A DNA stretch of 64,000 bases from Enterovirga rhinocerotis (GCF_004363955.1 NZ_SNZR01000013.1:806001-870000); one strand, 5' to 3'. Numbered from the stretch's first letter, positions 40,851-48,810 are shown. Notes: generated from the sequence alone by a model not told the origin. Made by a program: numbers and translations.

Positions 40851-41052
40851 AGAATGCTCCGCCTCGCCATTCGCAGTTGTGACAATAAAACTGGATGCCT
40901 TCACTATCGATTTTTACCGACAGACACTTCTTTTTGCGGTTCGCCGGCTTCCTGCCCGCCGAACATTGCGGGCAGAGAGCCAAGTTGTTGCCGGCCTGCT
41001 CTCGCCGGAGATCTATCCGGAAGCGATCGAGAAGTTCTCGGGCGGTCGGCAT
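40732..41052 (-). CDS. Separate primase zinc-binding domain
   Basis: The 106-residue product carries a T7-primase-type zinc ribbon: ALCPQCSAGRKPANRKKKCL and IQFYCHNCEWRGGAFYDD, with four Cys. After residue 70 it loses sense because it overlaps the toprim-helicase start by 119 bases in a different frame. Thus the usual fused gp4 N-domain is encoded alone. It may recognise the primer start sequence in trans, or a +1 ribosomal shift may join the parts. Confidence 0.7.
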   Translation of the reverse strand: MPTARELLDRFRIDLRREQAGNNLALCPQCSAGRKPANRKKKCLSVKIDSEGIQFYCHNCEWRGGAFYDDRGGKPEGLRVLRKEGHRTRDSHSYRDLQRSSSSRWR

Positions 41053-41055
41053 GGG

Positions 41056-41988
41056 TCACACTCGGAAGGCTTCGCCGGAGGGCGATGACCGTCCAGACGG
41101 AATGGGACCCCGCCCCCAGCCGGCGAGGTAGTTCCGCATCCACCGGCGCCACACCGCGTCGTGATCTGCCCAGACGTTCCCCTTGCTGGCGTGGTGGTCG
41201 ATCATCGCCTCGGTCTGGGCCTCGACTTCCAAGCGCTTCAGCGTGACGCCCCTCTTGCGGGCCTCCTCGCGGAGCCAGGCCACGAGCTTCTCGGTCGGCT
41301 GCCAGTGCGCAGGGATGGCCGATCTCGGCTTCGCCCTGGCTCTCGCCGGTAATCGCGGTTCGATAGCCCCGAGCATGTCCCGGCTTGCCCCCTGGGGGGC
41401 TAGGGGGGATTCTCTTTCTCTCTGTCCCTCTCCCTCTCCCTCTCCCTTGGAAGCCTTGTCCCCGGTACTGTCCTGGGGACGTCTGTTTGTGTCCCCAGGG
41501 ACAGGGAGCGCTTGTCCCGAGGGACAACCCGAAGACACCCAATCCTCAAGGCTGGGAATTTCGAGGGACATCGTGTGCCGCTGATTGTGCTTCTTTATCC
41601 GCGCGCACTCGGTCATCCAGCGCTGGCGGATGCGACCTTCCCAAGCGGCGTTCGCCTTTTCGGCGACTACCGGATGGTAGAGCCGGCCGTCGTCGCACTC
41701 GACCCAGTTGCGGAGCGCGCCCTCGCGAACGGCTTTCCACTCTCTCGCGATTTTGCCACGGTGCGCGTAGCCGGCGGTCTTCGCGATCCAGCGGTCGTCA
41801 TTCGGGATCGAACCGGCGGGCACTTGGTGCCATGACGCGGCCCACAACAGAACCGCGGCCCAACAGGCCTCGGGCGTCTCATTCGCCGCGAGATCGCTAT
41901 CGCGAAGCCGCGCGACGTCGAGCGGCATGAACGCGAAGTCGCGAAGGTCGCAGTCGGCCGGAACGAGGGGCGCGGGGCGGGATGTCAT
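41056..41988 (-). CDS. DUF1376-like replication protein
   Basis: The 310-residue protein starts with a DUF1376-like domain (RDFAFMPLDVARLRDSDLAA then NETPEACWAAVLLWAASWHQ), a winged-helix type found in phage initiation proteins. A Gly/Glu/Arg low-complexity linker follows (about 180-195), and a C-terminal helical segment (MIDHHASKGNVWADHDAVWR) is like helicase loaders or DnaT. It overlaps the TSCPD gene by 4 bases. It probably loads the helicase at the phage origin. Confidence 0.65.
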   Translation of the reverse strand: MTSRPAPLVPADCDLRDFAFMPLDVARLRDSDLAANETPEACWAAVLLWAASWHQVPAGSIPNDDRWIAKTAGYAHRGKIAREWKAVREGALRNWVECDDGRLYHPVVAEKANAAWEGRIRQRWMTECARIKKHNQRHTMSLEIPSLEDWVSSGCPSGQALPVPGDTNRRPQDSTGDKASKGEGEGEGQRERESPLAPQGASRDMLGAIEPRLPARARAKPRSAIPAHWQPTEKLVAWLREEARKRGVTLKRLEVEAQTEAMIDHHASKGNVWADHDAVWRRWMRNYLAGWGRGPIPSGRSSPSGEAFRV

Positions 41989-42305
41989 GCAAGGTCCCCG
42001 ATCTGCGCGACCATGGCGTCGACGACGGCTCCAGCCGGGCTGGCGGGCATGCCGTCAGCTTCCCGAGTGAGGGCCCCGGCGATCGTGCCGATGTCGCAGC
42101 CGTGCTGCAGGAGGAGGCTGACGAGGATCGCGGAGTCGCGGACGCTCGCCATCAATGGGGTGCCGATCTTGCGATGCGCCGAGACGAAGACCTCGGCGGC
42201 CTCGCCGGGTTCGGGCATTCCGATCATCACGTTCAGATCGAAGCCGCCATGCTCGAGGTCGAAGCGAAGGCCGGGACGACGGTCAGGGAGGACGCGCCGG
42301 GTCAT
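41985..42305 (-). CDS. Stand-alone TSCPD-domain protein
   Basis: The 106-residue product matches the TSCPD domain found at the C-terminus of some ribonucleotide reductases: FDLNVMIGMPEPGEAAEVFV then LLLQHGCDIGTIAGALTREA. The domain may bind metal or nucleotides and control reductase activity. No reductase gene is in the window. Overlaps of 4 bases on both sides show it belongs to the early operon. Confidence 0.65.
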   Translation of the reverse strand: MTRRVLPDRRPGLRFDLEHGGFDLNVMIGMPEPGEAAEVFVSAHRKIGTPLMASVRDSAILVSLLLQHGCDIGTIAGALTREADGMPASPAGAVVDAMVAQIGDLA

Positions 42306-42901
42306 GCCGCCACCTCATCGAGCTTCGTGGCCTCGTCGCCCCAGCCAGCCCATCCGGGTCGGGTCTCGCGGGTGAAGACGTCGGCGCGGCGCCGGAGCCC
42401 TGGGCAGCGCGCGTCGACATGGCGATAGAACTCGTCGGGCTTCCGACTGTGCTCGCGGCGGACGCCGGAGATATCGCCATCGAAGGGCTGATGCCGAGGC
42501 TCGCCGATCGTGGCGATGATGACGGGCTCGATCTCACCGCGAACCCGATAGCCGGGCCCCACCGCGCGCTTGCCGCTCGGGAAGACCTTTCGCCAGAACG
42601 TGAGGGTCTTGAAGACGAAGCCCATTCGCCGCACGACGGCGATCTGGCGATCGATTAGAGGCGCGGTCGCGAAGGCAAGGAGCAGCGCCGACGGCTCGGC
42701 GAGTTCCTGCACAGGGAAGCGCCAAGCCATCTCCTCGGGCGGGTAGCACCGGTAATGTGCCTGCGCACTCTTCTTCTCGCCGCGCGGACTCCGGAGATCG
42801 AACCGCCACGGGAAGTCTACGACGATCAGGTTGAAGGCATGCGGCTGCAGGTCTCCGAAAGGCCAGGGCGCGAGCGGCGAGAAGAGGGTCTGAGCGTTCA
42901 T
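42302..42901 (-). CDS. MT-A70 family adenine methyltransferase
   Basis: The 199-residue protein has the MT-A70 fold with catalytic motif IVVDFPWRF (variant DFPW in place of DPPW) and late segments SALLLAFATAPLIDRQIAVV and FVFKTLTFWRKVFPSGK. It should methylate N6 of adenine in DNA. The start at 42901 overlaps the upstream gene stop by 4 bases. Phages use such enzymes to protect their DNA from restriction. Confidence 0.85.
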   Translation of the reverse strand: MNAQTLFSPLAPWPFGDLQPHAFNLIVVDFPWRFDLRSPRGEKKSAQAHYRCYPPEEMAWRFPVQELAEPSALLLAFATAPLIDRQIAVVRRMGFVFKTLTFWRKVFPSGKRAVGPGYRVRGEIEPVIIATIGEPRHQPFDGDISGVRREHSRKPDEFYRHVDARCPGLRRRADVFTRETRPGWAGWGDEATKLDEVAA

Positions 42902-43386
42902 GACGCCTCCGCCAGTTCGAAGAAATAAGCCCCGGACCGGCGGCCGAATGAAATGCCGATACAAGCCAGCTGGCGGCGCCATTCAGGCTCGCAAGTCACC
43001 AGCCGGTCAGGCGTCATCACGCCGACGGTCAGCGCCTGCATATCCGCGCCAGACCCAGATGCGATCCTCTTGAGGACCTGGATCAGGCCGTGCTCTGCAA
43101 GCCATGTCCCGCCCGGCCCGCGGATGTAATTGCGTTCTCCGTCGAGCTCGATCCCAGGTGCAACGACCCGCTGCGGGCGTTTCGCCGGCCGCTCTCGCTC
43201 TGGGCGGCCACGGCGGCGATCTCCTTGAGTGGCGCGAGGATCATTTTCCGCCCGAGCCATCGACAACACAACCTTGACCGAGCCCGGGGAGGCGCTCGTG
43301 TACTCGGCTATCCTGTCATGCGGCATGTCCGTGACCGCGTAGAGGTCCAGGATTCGGTTTCGCCGCGAAACATCCCTGTGTTTCAT
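42898..43386 (-). CDS. HTH-containing unknown protein
   Basis: The 162-residue product begins with a sigma-r4-like helix-turn-helix (DMPHDRIAEYTSASPGSVKV, about 20-40), then a basic linker (RRGRPERERPAKRPQR), then a beta-rich end. It is in the leftward early operon between the resolvase block and the methyltransferase. It could be a local regulator or DNA-binding accessory. The ATG at 43386 overlaps the upstream stop. Confidence 0.6.
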   Translation of the reverse strand: MKHRDVSRRNRILDLYAVTDMPHDRIAEYTSASPGSVKVVLSMARAENDPRATQGDRRRGRPERERPAKRPQRVVAPGIELDGERNYIRGPGGTWLAEHGLIQVLKRIASGSGADMQALTVGVMTPDRLVTCEPEWRRQLACIGISFGRRSGAYFFELAEAS

Positions 43387-43664
43387 GCCGCGGCCTTTCG
43401 CTTCTGCACGCGGGCCATGAGCCGCGCGAACTCGTTGTCGGTAAGGGAGCCGACGATGTCGCCGGCGATGCTGTGGCAGGTCGCGTCCATGAGACGGCCG
43501 TCGTCGGCACCGTCCCCCATGCTGCGGCCGCGGCGATCGGCGTCCCGGATTTCCTCGCGAGCAAAGATCCGGGCGGCCCGCGCCTTCAGGACTTTCGCGA
43601 TGTGATGCTGGTCCGGTCTCGTGACAGAGGCCCTGCCGCAACCAATGTCGAGGAGGCCCGTCAT
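43383..43664 (-). CDS. Small unknown early protein
   Basis: The 93-residue product (MTGLLDIGCGRASVTRPDQH at the start) has a mixed helical body with His and Cys but no clear motif. Its ATG at 43664 overlaps the resolvase stop by 4 bases and its own stop overlaps the next ATG, so it is translated in the operon. No family recognised. Confidence 0.6.
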   Translation of the reverse strand: MTGLLDIGCGRASVTRPDQHHIAKVLKARAARIFAREEIRDADRRGRSMGDGADDGRLMDATCHSIAGDIVGSLTDNEFARLMARVQKRKAAA

Positions 43665-44275
43665 GCCGCGCCCCGCAGAGCGAGTTCGGGATTCAGCCAG
43701 TGCGGACGAACGTCCTGGGCCACCGCGGGAGCCCATTGCGAGCAGGCGAACCACCACAGCGCGGCCGCGTCGGCGGCATCAAGGTTGGGAGGGTTCCAGC
43801 CGAGCGCCTGGCAGATGCGCCGCGCCTCGCGCTTCTCGTAATCCTTCGGGCAGTGTTTCGGGGCCCTGCCGAAGCCCATGAATGCCTTGCGGACGGTCGT
43901 GACGGCGTGTCGCCGGACCATCGCTCCCCTGCGGCGGGCGAACCCACCGATGCAGGCCCAAAGCCCCTTGGTGATCAGGAGAGCGTCCGCGTTCGTCGTC
44001 TCGCCGGAGAACGACATGATTGGGGCCTCGATCACGACGCGGATCATGCCTTCTTCGATCGCCTCGCCCCGGCCGTAGAACTTGCCGCCGATGAAGCGCT
44101 CGGTGACGAGACGTTCCGCGATCCAGCCGATCGCGCGACCGAACGACTCCTCGTACTCGTCGGTGGGCTTACGGAAGCGCTCTGCGGAGAGCTGAGGGGT
44201 TTCCCCCGGCTTGCCCTCCGCGATGCCGCTCACCGAAGCGAGGTCCAGGGCGATGATGACGCCTTCGTAGGCCAC
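43661..44275 (-). CDS. RuvC-like Holliday junction resolvase
   Basis: The 204-residue protein has the RNase H-like fold: Asp11 in VIIALDLASVSG, an acidic strand MIRVVIEAPIMSFSG, and a C-terminal NLDAADAAALWW with two Asp. These are the catalytic acids of RuvC. It should resolve recombination or replication junctions before packaging. It lies 15 bases downstream of the GapR-like gene. Confidence 0.8.
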   Translation of the reverse strand: MAYEGVIIALDLASVSGIAEGKPGETPQLSAERFRKPTDEYEESFGRAIGWIAERLVTERFIGGKFYGRGEAIEEGMIRVVIEAPIMSFSGETTNADALLITKGLWACIGGFARRRGAMVRRHAVTTVRKAFMGFGRAPKHCPKDYEKREARRICQALGWNPPNLDAADAAALWWFACSQWAPAVAQDVRPHWLNPELALRGAA

Positions 44276-44290
44276 GATCCGCCGCTCCGC

Positions 44291-44989
44291 TCAGTGAATC
44301 GCGCCGGCGACCGCGTCGAGGGCATCGCGGTCCTGATCGGCCTGCCGGAGGTGACGGGGTCGAAGGTCTTCCTCGTCGGCATCGCCGACCGGCGCCGGCG
44401 GAGGAGCGGACGCCTTCTTGCCGGCCCGCTTGGACTCGGCCGTAGCCTTCGCCTCCTCGAGCCGCTTCTGGGCTTCGTCCAGCGGAAGGCCGGCCCTCGG
44501 CTCGCTCGGTGCAGCCGGCGGCTCCTTGGCCTTGGCGGCCTGAGGCTGGACGTCCTTCTGACGCTGGCCGGACGTGGTGTTGTCGAAGACGGCGCCGGGG
44601 GCCTCGGTCTCGCCCTGGCCGGGCTCGCCCGCGAACATTGAGAGCTGGAACGGGCGGTTGATGTCTTCGAGCAGGATCTGCACCTGCTGAACCGTCGCTT
44701 CGTAGACGCCGTCGCGGCACTTCGCGAGGATGCCGCGGATCTTGATGGCCTCCTTCGTCAGGCCGAAGACCTCGTGCATCCGCTTGATCTGGGCGGAATA
44801 GCTGCCCGCGGCCGACTGCTGCTCGGTCTTGATCCGCGCCGCCTCGTCGAAGAGTTCGATGCGCTTCTCGCGATCGGCCGGCATCTTCGCGAGCGCGTTC
44901 TCGGCGACGTAGGCTGCCTTCTGAGCGGCCTTGTCCTCCTTGCGGCGGGCTTTCTCGTCCTCGGACAGTTTCGGGCGGCCACGGGCCAT
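44291..44989 (-). CDS. Helical early protein, GapR-like core possible
   Basis: The 232-residue product has a basic helical start (KLSEDEKARRKEDKAAQKAA), a middle (residues about 64-115, SYSAQIKRMHEVFGLTKEAI) that looks like the three-helix GapR/DUF2312 pattern, and a long Pro/Ala/Lys tail. GapR-type proteins clamp overtwisted DNA during replication. The match is by eye and weak. It is the next gene after the 178-residue HTH protein. Confidence 0.6.
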   Translation of the reverse strand: MARGRPKLSEDEKARRKEDKAAQKAAYVAENALAKMPADREKRIELFDEAARIKTEQQSAAGSYSAQIKRMHEVFGLTKEAIKIRGILAKCRDGVYEATVQQVQILLEDINRPFQLSMFAGEPGQGETEAPGAVFDNTTSGQRQKDVQPQAAKAKEPPAAPSEPRAGLPLDEAQKRLEEAKATAESKRAGKKASAPPPAPVGDADEEDLRPRHLRQADQDRDALDAVAGAIH

Positions 44990-45016
44990 GATGCTCTCCT
45001 TCAGTGGTGAGGGTTG

Positions 45017-45553
45017 TCAGCCGGGTGGTCCGCCGCCAGTTCGGGGGCGATCTCCAAGGCCAAGGCGGCGCACGAGGTCGCGCGCCGCAGCAAGGTCCTC
45101 CCGCGCCAGATGCGGATGGGGCTGGGCATCGCTCGCCAGAACGCGAGAGAGCACCGCTGCCAGAGCGGCAGCTTCGGCACGTCCGGCCGTGATTGCATGG
45201 GAGGGCTCCTGGGCTGCCGTGGCCCGGAGGCGATCCATCTCCTCAGATCGGATCGCCCGTGCTTCTTCGTTCCAGATGGCGCGGACACGGCGGTCGCCGA
45301 GCCCAGTCTTGCGGGCGACGCGGGCGAGAACCGCCTTCACGCTGTCGCCGAGGTTCAAGGGGCCGGCGATGATCCGGATCAGCTCTCGAGCTTCCTCGGC
45401 CGCGCTCGTCCACGCCTTGGGTGAAAATCCCAAGCTCTCGGGTGACCTTTCCATGACCTTGGGTCGCTCCTGTGATGTCTTGCGGACATCGACGGAGCCG
45501 GCAAGGACCGGTGCTGACGGAAGGAGGTCAGGAGTGAAGGCGAGCGCGTACAT
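45017..45553 (-). CDS. HTH-like early protein
   Basis: The 178-residue product has a central helix-turn-helix-like part (VKAVLARVARKTGLGDRRVR, about 69-88) and a helical C-terminus. Near the Cro-like gene, this position fits a regulator or replication starter. The first 45 residues are low-complexity. Stop and start of neighbours abut without a gap. Role not assigned. Confidence 0.6.
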   Translation of the reverse strand: MYALAFTPDLLPSAPVLAGSVDVRKTSQERPKVMERSPESLGFSPKAWTSAAEEARELIRIIAGPLNLGDSVKAVLARVARKTGLGDRRVRAIWNEEARAIRSEEMDRLRATAAQEPSHAITAGRAEAAALAAVLSRVLASDAQPHPHLAREDLAAARDLVRRLGLGDRPRTGGGPPG

Positions 45554-45766
45554 TCAGCACGCCTCGCGCGAGAAGACGACGCGGCCGGTGCCGGGAAGCG
45601 AGGGCAACGTCGTCGGAAGGATGCTCCCGAAAAAGCGGCCCACCCCGGAGGGCAGGCCGCAGTCTAGGGAGGAAACGCCCAAGGAGGGCAGCGCAACGCC
45701 GGGAGGGTCATCCCGACGATGCTTCGGTCGGACCTTCGGGTCCGAATGGATTGCGGGGGTGGTCAT
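45554..45766 (-). CDS. Small unknown early protein
   Basis: The 70-residue product (MTTPAIHSDPKVRPKHRRDD at the start) is Pro/Ser-rich with a Gly/Leu central part. The ATG at 45766 overlaps the stop of the membrane-peptide gene by 4 bases. Low-complexity sequence makes the call moderate. No family recognised. Confidence 0.45.
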   Translation of the reverse strand: MTTPAIHSDPKVRPKHRRDDPPGVALPSLGVSSLDCGLPSGVGRFFGSILPTTLPSLPGTGRVVFSREAC

Positions 45767-46068
45767 CGCGCCCCCGGAACAGGATGAGGTGAGATCGGGT
45801 CGCCGTCGGCCGACTTCGGCCACGAGCGCGGATCCGAGGGATCGAACAGGCGAGCAGGACGCGGGCCGCATCGCGACGGAACGCGCGGACGCTGCGTCCG
45901 GCGGCGGGAAGACCCTGCATCGGCTTGAACCTGCGGGGCAGCCTTCGCCTCATGCGCTCGGCACCGACCACCCACATACAGCGCGACCGCGGCCATGAGC
46001 CCGATCGCCGTGACGACCGCGCCCGTCGCGATTTCGTTGCCGTATAACTCGTGGAAGGTCGGCTCCAT
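45763..46068 (-). CDS. Small single-span membrane protein
   Basis: The 101-residue product has one membrane span (about 14-34, ATGAVVTAIGLMAAVALYVG) near the N-terminus and a basic, Pro/Arg-rich tail predicted to be cytoplasmic. It is the second gene of the leftward operon, after the Cro-like gene. It may affect superinfection or lysis timing, but this is only positional. Confidence 0.55.
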   Translation of the reverse strand: MEPTFHELYGNEIATGAVVTAIGLMAAVALYVGGRCRAHEAKAAPQVQADAGSSRRRTQRPRVPSRCGPRPARLFDPSDPRSWPKSADGDPISPHPVPGAR

Positions 46069-46116
46069 ATCAGGCCGCCTCGCTCAGAGCAGCGCAGCCG
46101 ATGGCTTGGCGCCGGC

Positions 46117-46338
46117 TCACGCCGCTTCCTCCTCAGAGGGAGAGGGCGAGGGCAGAAAGTCGTTGGCGGTAACCGCGCCGTTAGTCAGTTCCGCGATTTG
46201 GACGAGATGCTTCAGCCGAGGCGTCCGTTGACCGAAGCGCCACTTTCTGACCGCCTCGGACGAAAACGCGCCACCGCTCCGAGCCGCGAAGCCTTCCTCG
46301 TCGAGACCTTCGGATTTGAGATAGTCGCCGATCCTCAT
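46117..46338 (-). CDS. Cro-like HTH repressor, leaderless
   Basis: The 73-residue protein is a short HTH of the YdaS/Cro type (MRIGDYLKSEGLDEEGFAAR then SSEAVRKWRFGQRTPRLKHL). It is divergent from the CI gene and heads the leftward early operon. The -10 box TATCAT ends 6 bases before its ATG, so the transcript should be leaderless. It probably opposes CI at the shared operators. Confidence 0.8.
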   Translation of the reverse strand: MRIGDYLKSEGLDEEGFAARSGGAFSSEAVRKWRFGQRTPRLKHLVQIAELTNGAVTANDFLPSPSPSEEEAA

Positions 46339-46344
46339 GGGCGC

Positions 46345-46374
46345 ATGATATGCCCATCATGGGCACTATCACAA
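46345..46374 (-). promoter_or_regulatory. Leftward early promoter (P-L type)
   Basis: On the minus strand TTGTGA (-35, 46374-46369) and TATCAT (-10, 46350-46345) are 18 bases apart. A 15-bp operator fills the spacer exactly. Predicted start of transcription coincides with the Cro-like ATG. Confidence 0.7.
46351..46365. promoter_or_regulatory. CI/Cro operator O1
   Basis: TGCCCATCATGGGCA is a perfect palindrome with a 1-base centre. It lies between the -35 and -10 of the leftward promoter, so binding should block it. Confidence 0.75.
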
Positions 46375-46384
46375 GCGAAAAGTG

Positions 46385-46399
46385 TGCCCACCTTGGTGG
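46385..46399. promoter_or_regulatory. CI/Cro operator O2 (imperfect)
   Basis: TGCCCACCTTGGTGG keeps the left half-site and part of the right. It lies midway between the leftward promoter and the cI start and overlaps the proposed cI -35. Confidence 0.5.
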
Positions 46400-46421
46400 C
46401 TGGCAACGCTGTGCCCATTCG
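46393..46421 (+). promoter_or_regulatory. Possible cI maintenance promoter
   Basis: TTGGTG (46393-46398) and CATTCG (46416-46421) are spaced by 17 bases on the plus strand and would start transcription 5-8 bases before the cI ATG. Both boxes are weak, as expected for a maintenance promoter that needs repressor help. Confidence 0.4.
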
Positions 46422-46436
46422 TGCCCACTTCGGGCA
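46422..46436. promoter_or_regulatory. CI/Cro operator O3 over the cI start
   Basis: TGCCCACTTCGGGCA has two good half-sites. Its last base is the A of the cI ATG, so occupancy should shut off cI, giving self-limitation. Confidence 0.65.
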
Positions 46437-47212
46437 TGGCTAACAATCTCAAGCGCCTGAGGAATTGGCGAGGCTTATCGCAGGAGGCGCTCGCTGAGCG
46501 CATGGGCACTAGCCGCAACCAAATCACCAAGCTGGAGGCTGGGACACGGCGGCTATCTGACGTCTGGATCGACCGGGCGGCGCCAGCGCTCGATGTCGAT
46601 CCTGGAATGCTCGTGTCCGAAAAGCTCGACCTTGAACCGCGCGAGTTGACGCGAGTAGCGGTCGAGCACGAGGATGACGACCATGCCCGTTCCGACGAGC
46701 CTGGAGCCGAGTCCGGCGTGTCATCTATCGGCCCGTATCGTGGCACCCTACCGGGCGCGATCCCCGATCTTGACGCCGCCGGCGGGGCCGGCCCCGGCGA
46801 GAACAGCCTGATCTATAGCACTGTCGGTGGCAACGGGTTGACGTATTCGGCCGATGCGGTCCGGGGCGAGATCGTTCTGCCGTCCTATCTACTCAGCGAG
46901 TTCACCCGCTCAAAGCCCGGCGTCGTCCATGCGGTGCGGGTGCGCGGCGACTCGATGGAGATGACGCTGCTCTCGGGCGACCGAGTCTTTGCTGACACGA
47001 ACGACCACAATATCGGCCAAGGCGGTGTCTTTGTAATCGTCGATCACCGCTACGGTGACGAGGTCCTCGTGAAGCGCTTAAGGCGCACCGGGCGCGGCGC
47101 CGCTGCCCAGATCGTCCTCGTCTCAGACAACCCAAAGCAGGGCGACGACGAGAGGCATCCGGACGAAGTCACCATCGTCGGTCGAGCTATCGCTCGGCTA
47201 ACCCGCCTTTAG
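46436..47212 (+). CDS. CI-type repressor with S24 peptidase domain
   Basis: The 258-residue protein has an XRE HTH (about 4-55, LSQEALAERMGTSRNQITKL), a linker with Ala115-Gly116 as likely self-cleavage site, and a LexA/CI-type S24 peptidase (about 140-255) with Ser173 in VRGDSMEM and Lys213 in DEVLVKRL. It should keep lysogeny and be cleaved after DNA damage through RecA. I start at the ATG at 46436, where the HTH begins directly. No ribosome site precedes it and an operator covers it, so the mRNA may be leaderless. Confidence 0.9.
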   Translation: MANNLKRLRNWRGLSQEALAERMGTSRNQITKLEAGTRRLSDVWIDRAAPALDVDPGMLVSEKLDLEPRELTRVAVEHEDDDHARSDEPGAESGVSSIGPYRGTLPGAIPDLDAAGGAGPGENSLIYSTVGGNGLTYSADAVRGEIVLPSYLLSEFTRSKPGVVHAVRVRGDSMEMTLLSGDRVFADTNDHNIGQGGVFVIVDHRYGDEVLVKRLRRTGRGAAAQIVLVSDNPKQGDDERHPDEVTIVGRAIARLTRL

Positions 47213-47269
47213 GCAAGGCGATCGGAAAAGGACAATGACGGCACTCGTGACTTCGACGGAGCTGAGGTG

Positions 47270-47731
47270 ATGAGATTGCTGCTACCTGGATCTGGATGGG
47301 TGCTGGTTGAGCAAGTCTTCCTGTATCCGGAGGAAAAGGTTCAGGAGATCGCCACGCTCCGCGCGCAGGCGGCTCGATCCCTCGGCGGCAGCGGTCTATC
47401 TGCCGGCGTGATAGGTGCTCCTAGCGTGACTCTCGCCGCCGAGGCCGCAGCTCTTTCGATGGTAGCTGGGTTCCTCAAGAATGTTGCGGCCAAGCAGGCG
47501 CTCGAAGCCATCAAAATGGCGAACGAGAAGCTTTTCGATCTTCTGACCAATGGCGGGGTGCCTCATGCACCGATGCTGATCTCGGGGTCGCATCTACCGG
47601 ACCCGTCGACTTGGGTGGCCGAGGCCGGGAAACGACGCTTCGTCCATAGCGGGACCGAATACATCAGAGCGAACTGCGATCTCGGCCTCATGGACATTCG
47701 GTGGACGACGGTCTCAGCTTGGCTTCGATAG
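47270..47731 (+). CDS. Unknown accessory protein
   Basis: The 153-residue product has a short start (MRLLLPGSGWVLVEQVFLYP), a helical Ala-rich middle (AEAAALSMVAGFLKNVAAKQ) that could be a weak membrane or bundle segment, and a Trp-rich end (DIRWTTVSAWLR). GGAGCTGAGGTG precedes the ATG. It is the first of a group of accessory genes behind cI, with lower GC than the core. It may be expressed in the lysogen by reading through from cI. Confidence 0.55.
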   Translation: MRLLLPGSGWVLVEQVFLYPEEKVQEIATLRAQAARSLGGSGLSAGVIGAPSVTLAAEAAALSMVAGFLKNVAAKQALEAIKMANEKLFDLLTNGGVPHAPMLISGSHLPDPSTWVAEAGKRRFVHSGTEYIRANCDLGLMDIRWTTVSAWLR

Positions 47732-47767
47732 CTACCAATGTAACCATTTAGAACGGAGCGGCCGGCT

Positions 47768-48136
47768 ATGCTCAAAAACACAGTGGGTATCTTAAGCAGC
47801 ATCTTCGCACTTGCTGCGGCTGTATCGATTGCCGTAGCTTGGTCGTATTCCGAAAAATCATCGTTTTCTTTCGCTGAAGCGGCCTATGCTGGCGCGTTGT
47901 GGGGCAGAGCCGCTACCGCGACGCTTCTTCTAGTCGCGGGCTGCATCATCTATGCAACTATCGTGAGCAGAGAGGACGTGATATCCGTTCGAAACGAGCT
48001 GCGTGAACTTCAGAACCGGGTTGGCCTTGTGCATGCGGCCGTGATCGCCACTGCCCCATCCGGCGCGCACCCGCAGGTCGGTTACGCCTCGCCATCGCGC
48101 TTGGCGCAACAGTCATATGGCGACGCCGGTCAATGA
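47768..48136 (+). CDS. Two-span membrane protein
   Basis: The 122-residue product has two membrane segments (about 6-25, VGILSSIFALAAAVSIAVAW; and 48-66, AATATLLLVAGCIIYATIV), then a helical cytoplasmic tail (SVRNELRELQNRVGLVHAAV). Family not recognised. It is in the accessory block expressed from the repressor side, where superinfection-exclusion genes often lie. Confidence 0.6.
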   Translation: MLKNTVGILSSIFALAAAVSIAVAWSYSEKSSFSFAEAAYAGALWGRAATATLLLVAGCIIYATIVSREDVISVRNELRELQNRVGLVHAAVIATAPSGAHPQVGYASPSRLAQQSYGDAGQ

Positions 48137-48240
48137 CCGCTGAAGTTGCGGTTATGCCGCCCCCCGCCCCGCGGATTCGCCGCTGTCCGCGCTTTGCCAA
48201 TGCTCGGGCCGTTCATCGCCGGCACGTGTAGGAGTTTGCG

Positions 48241-48810
48241 GTGGAGATCGTTGCGATCATGCTGTTGGGTGCCATCTTGAATGGCCTCCTGGCTCAATCC
48301 CGAGGCCGGGGAGCCGCAGGGTGGGCGCTGTTAGGCGCCATCGCGCCGTTGATCAGCCTATTGGTGCTGGTGCTCATGCCCGACCTCAAAGAGCAAGAGC
48401 GGGCATCGAGTGTACTTGCCGCCTCGGAGGCTCGAGAGATCGAGGCCCGTCGAGCGGCGTCCGAGGCGGACCATCGAAGGCAAATCGCGGAGATCGCGAC
48501 ACACAAAAGCGCGACGAACGGAACCCGAGAATGTCCGTTCTGCGCTGAAACGATAAAGGCTGCCGCCGTTGTTTGTAGATTTTGCGGTCGCGATCTACCC
48601 GCCACGACGGCTATTGCGAGTGTCGAACCGAGGTTGAGGCCGGCGCCGGAATCGCATGCGTCGATGTCGAGCTCCCCGCGCCAGTATGAGATGGAGTACC
48701 GGGGCACGCCTTACTGGGTCCATCAGGACTTCACTATTTCGTCGAGCGTCGGCGGAGTGGTCTACGGTTGGCGGTCTCTCGATGAATTTCGGCAGTGGGT
48801 AAGTGGGTAG
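48241..48810 (+). CDS. Membrane protein with zinc ribbon
   Basis: The 189-residue product has a GTG start with AGGAG 7 bases before it. It has an N-terminal hydrophobic hairpin (about 2-48), a charged coiled helix, and a treble zinc-ribbon (ECPFCAETIKAAAVVCRFCG, about 97-116), as in UPF0547-like membrane proteins. The end (YWVHQDFTISSSVGGVVYGW) is a small beta unit. It may sense or bind at the inner membrane. Role unknown. Confidence 0.6.
   Translation: MEIVAIMLLGAILNGLLAQSRGRGAAGWALLGAIAPLISLLVLVLMPDLKEQERASSVLAASEAREIEARRAASEADHRRQIAEIATHKSATNGTRECPFCAETIKAAAVVCRFCGRDLPATTAIASVEPRLRPAPESHASMSSSPRQYEMEYRGTPYWVHQDFTISSSVGGVVYGWRSLDEFRQWVSG

Noticed and set aside
46117-47212. Toxin-antitoxin pair reading of the two divergent HTH genes
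   Set aside because: S24 peptidase residues, shared operators and position before early operons fit a CI/Cro switch much better.
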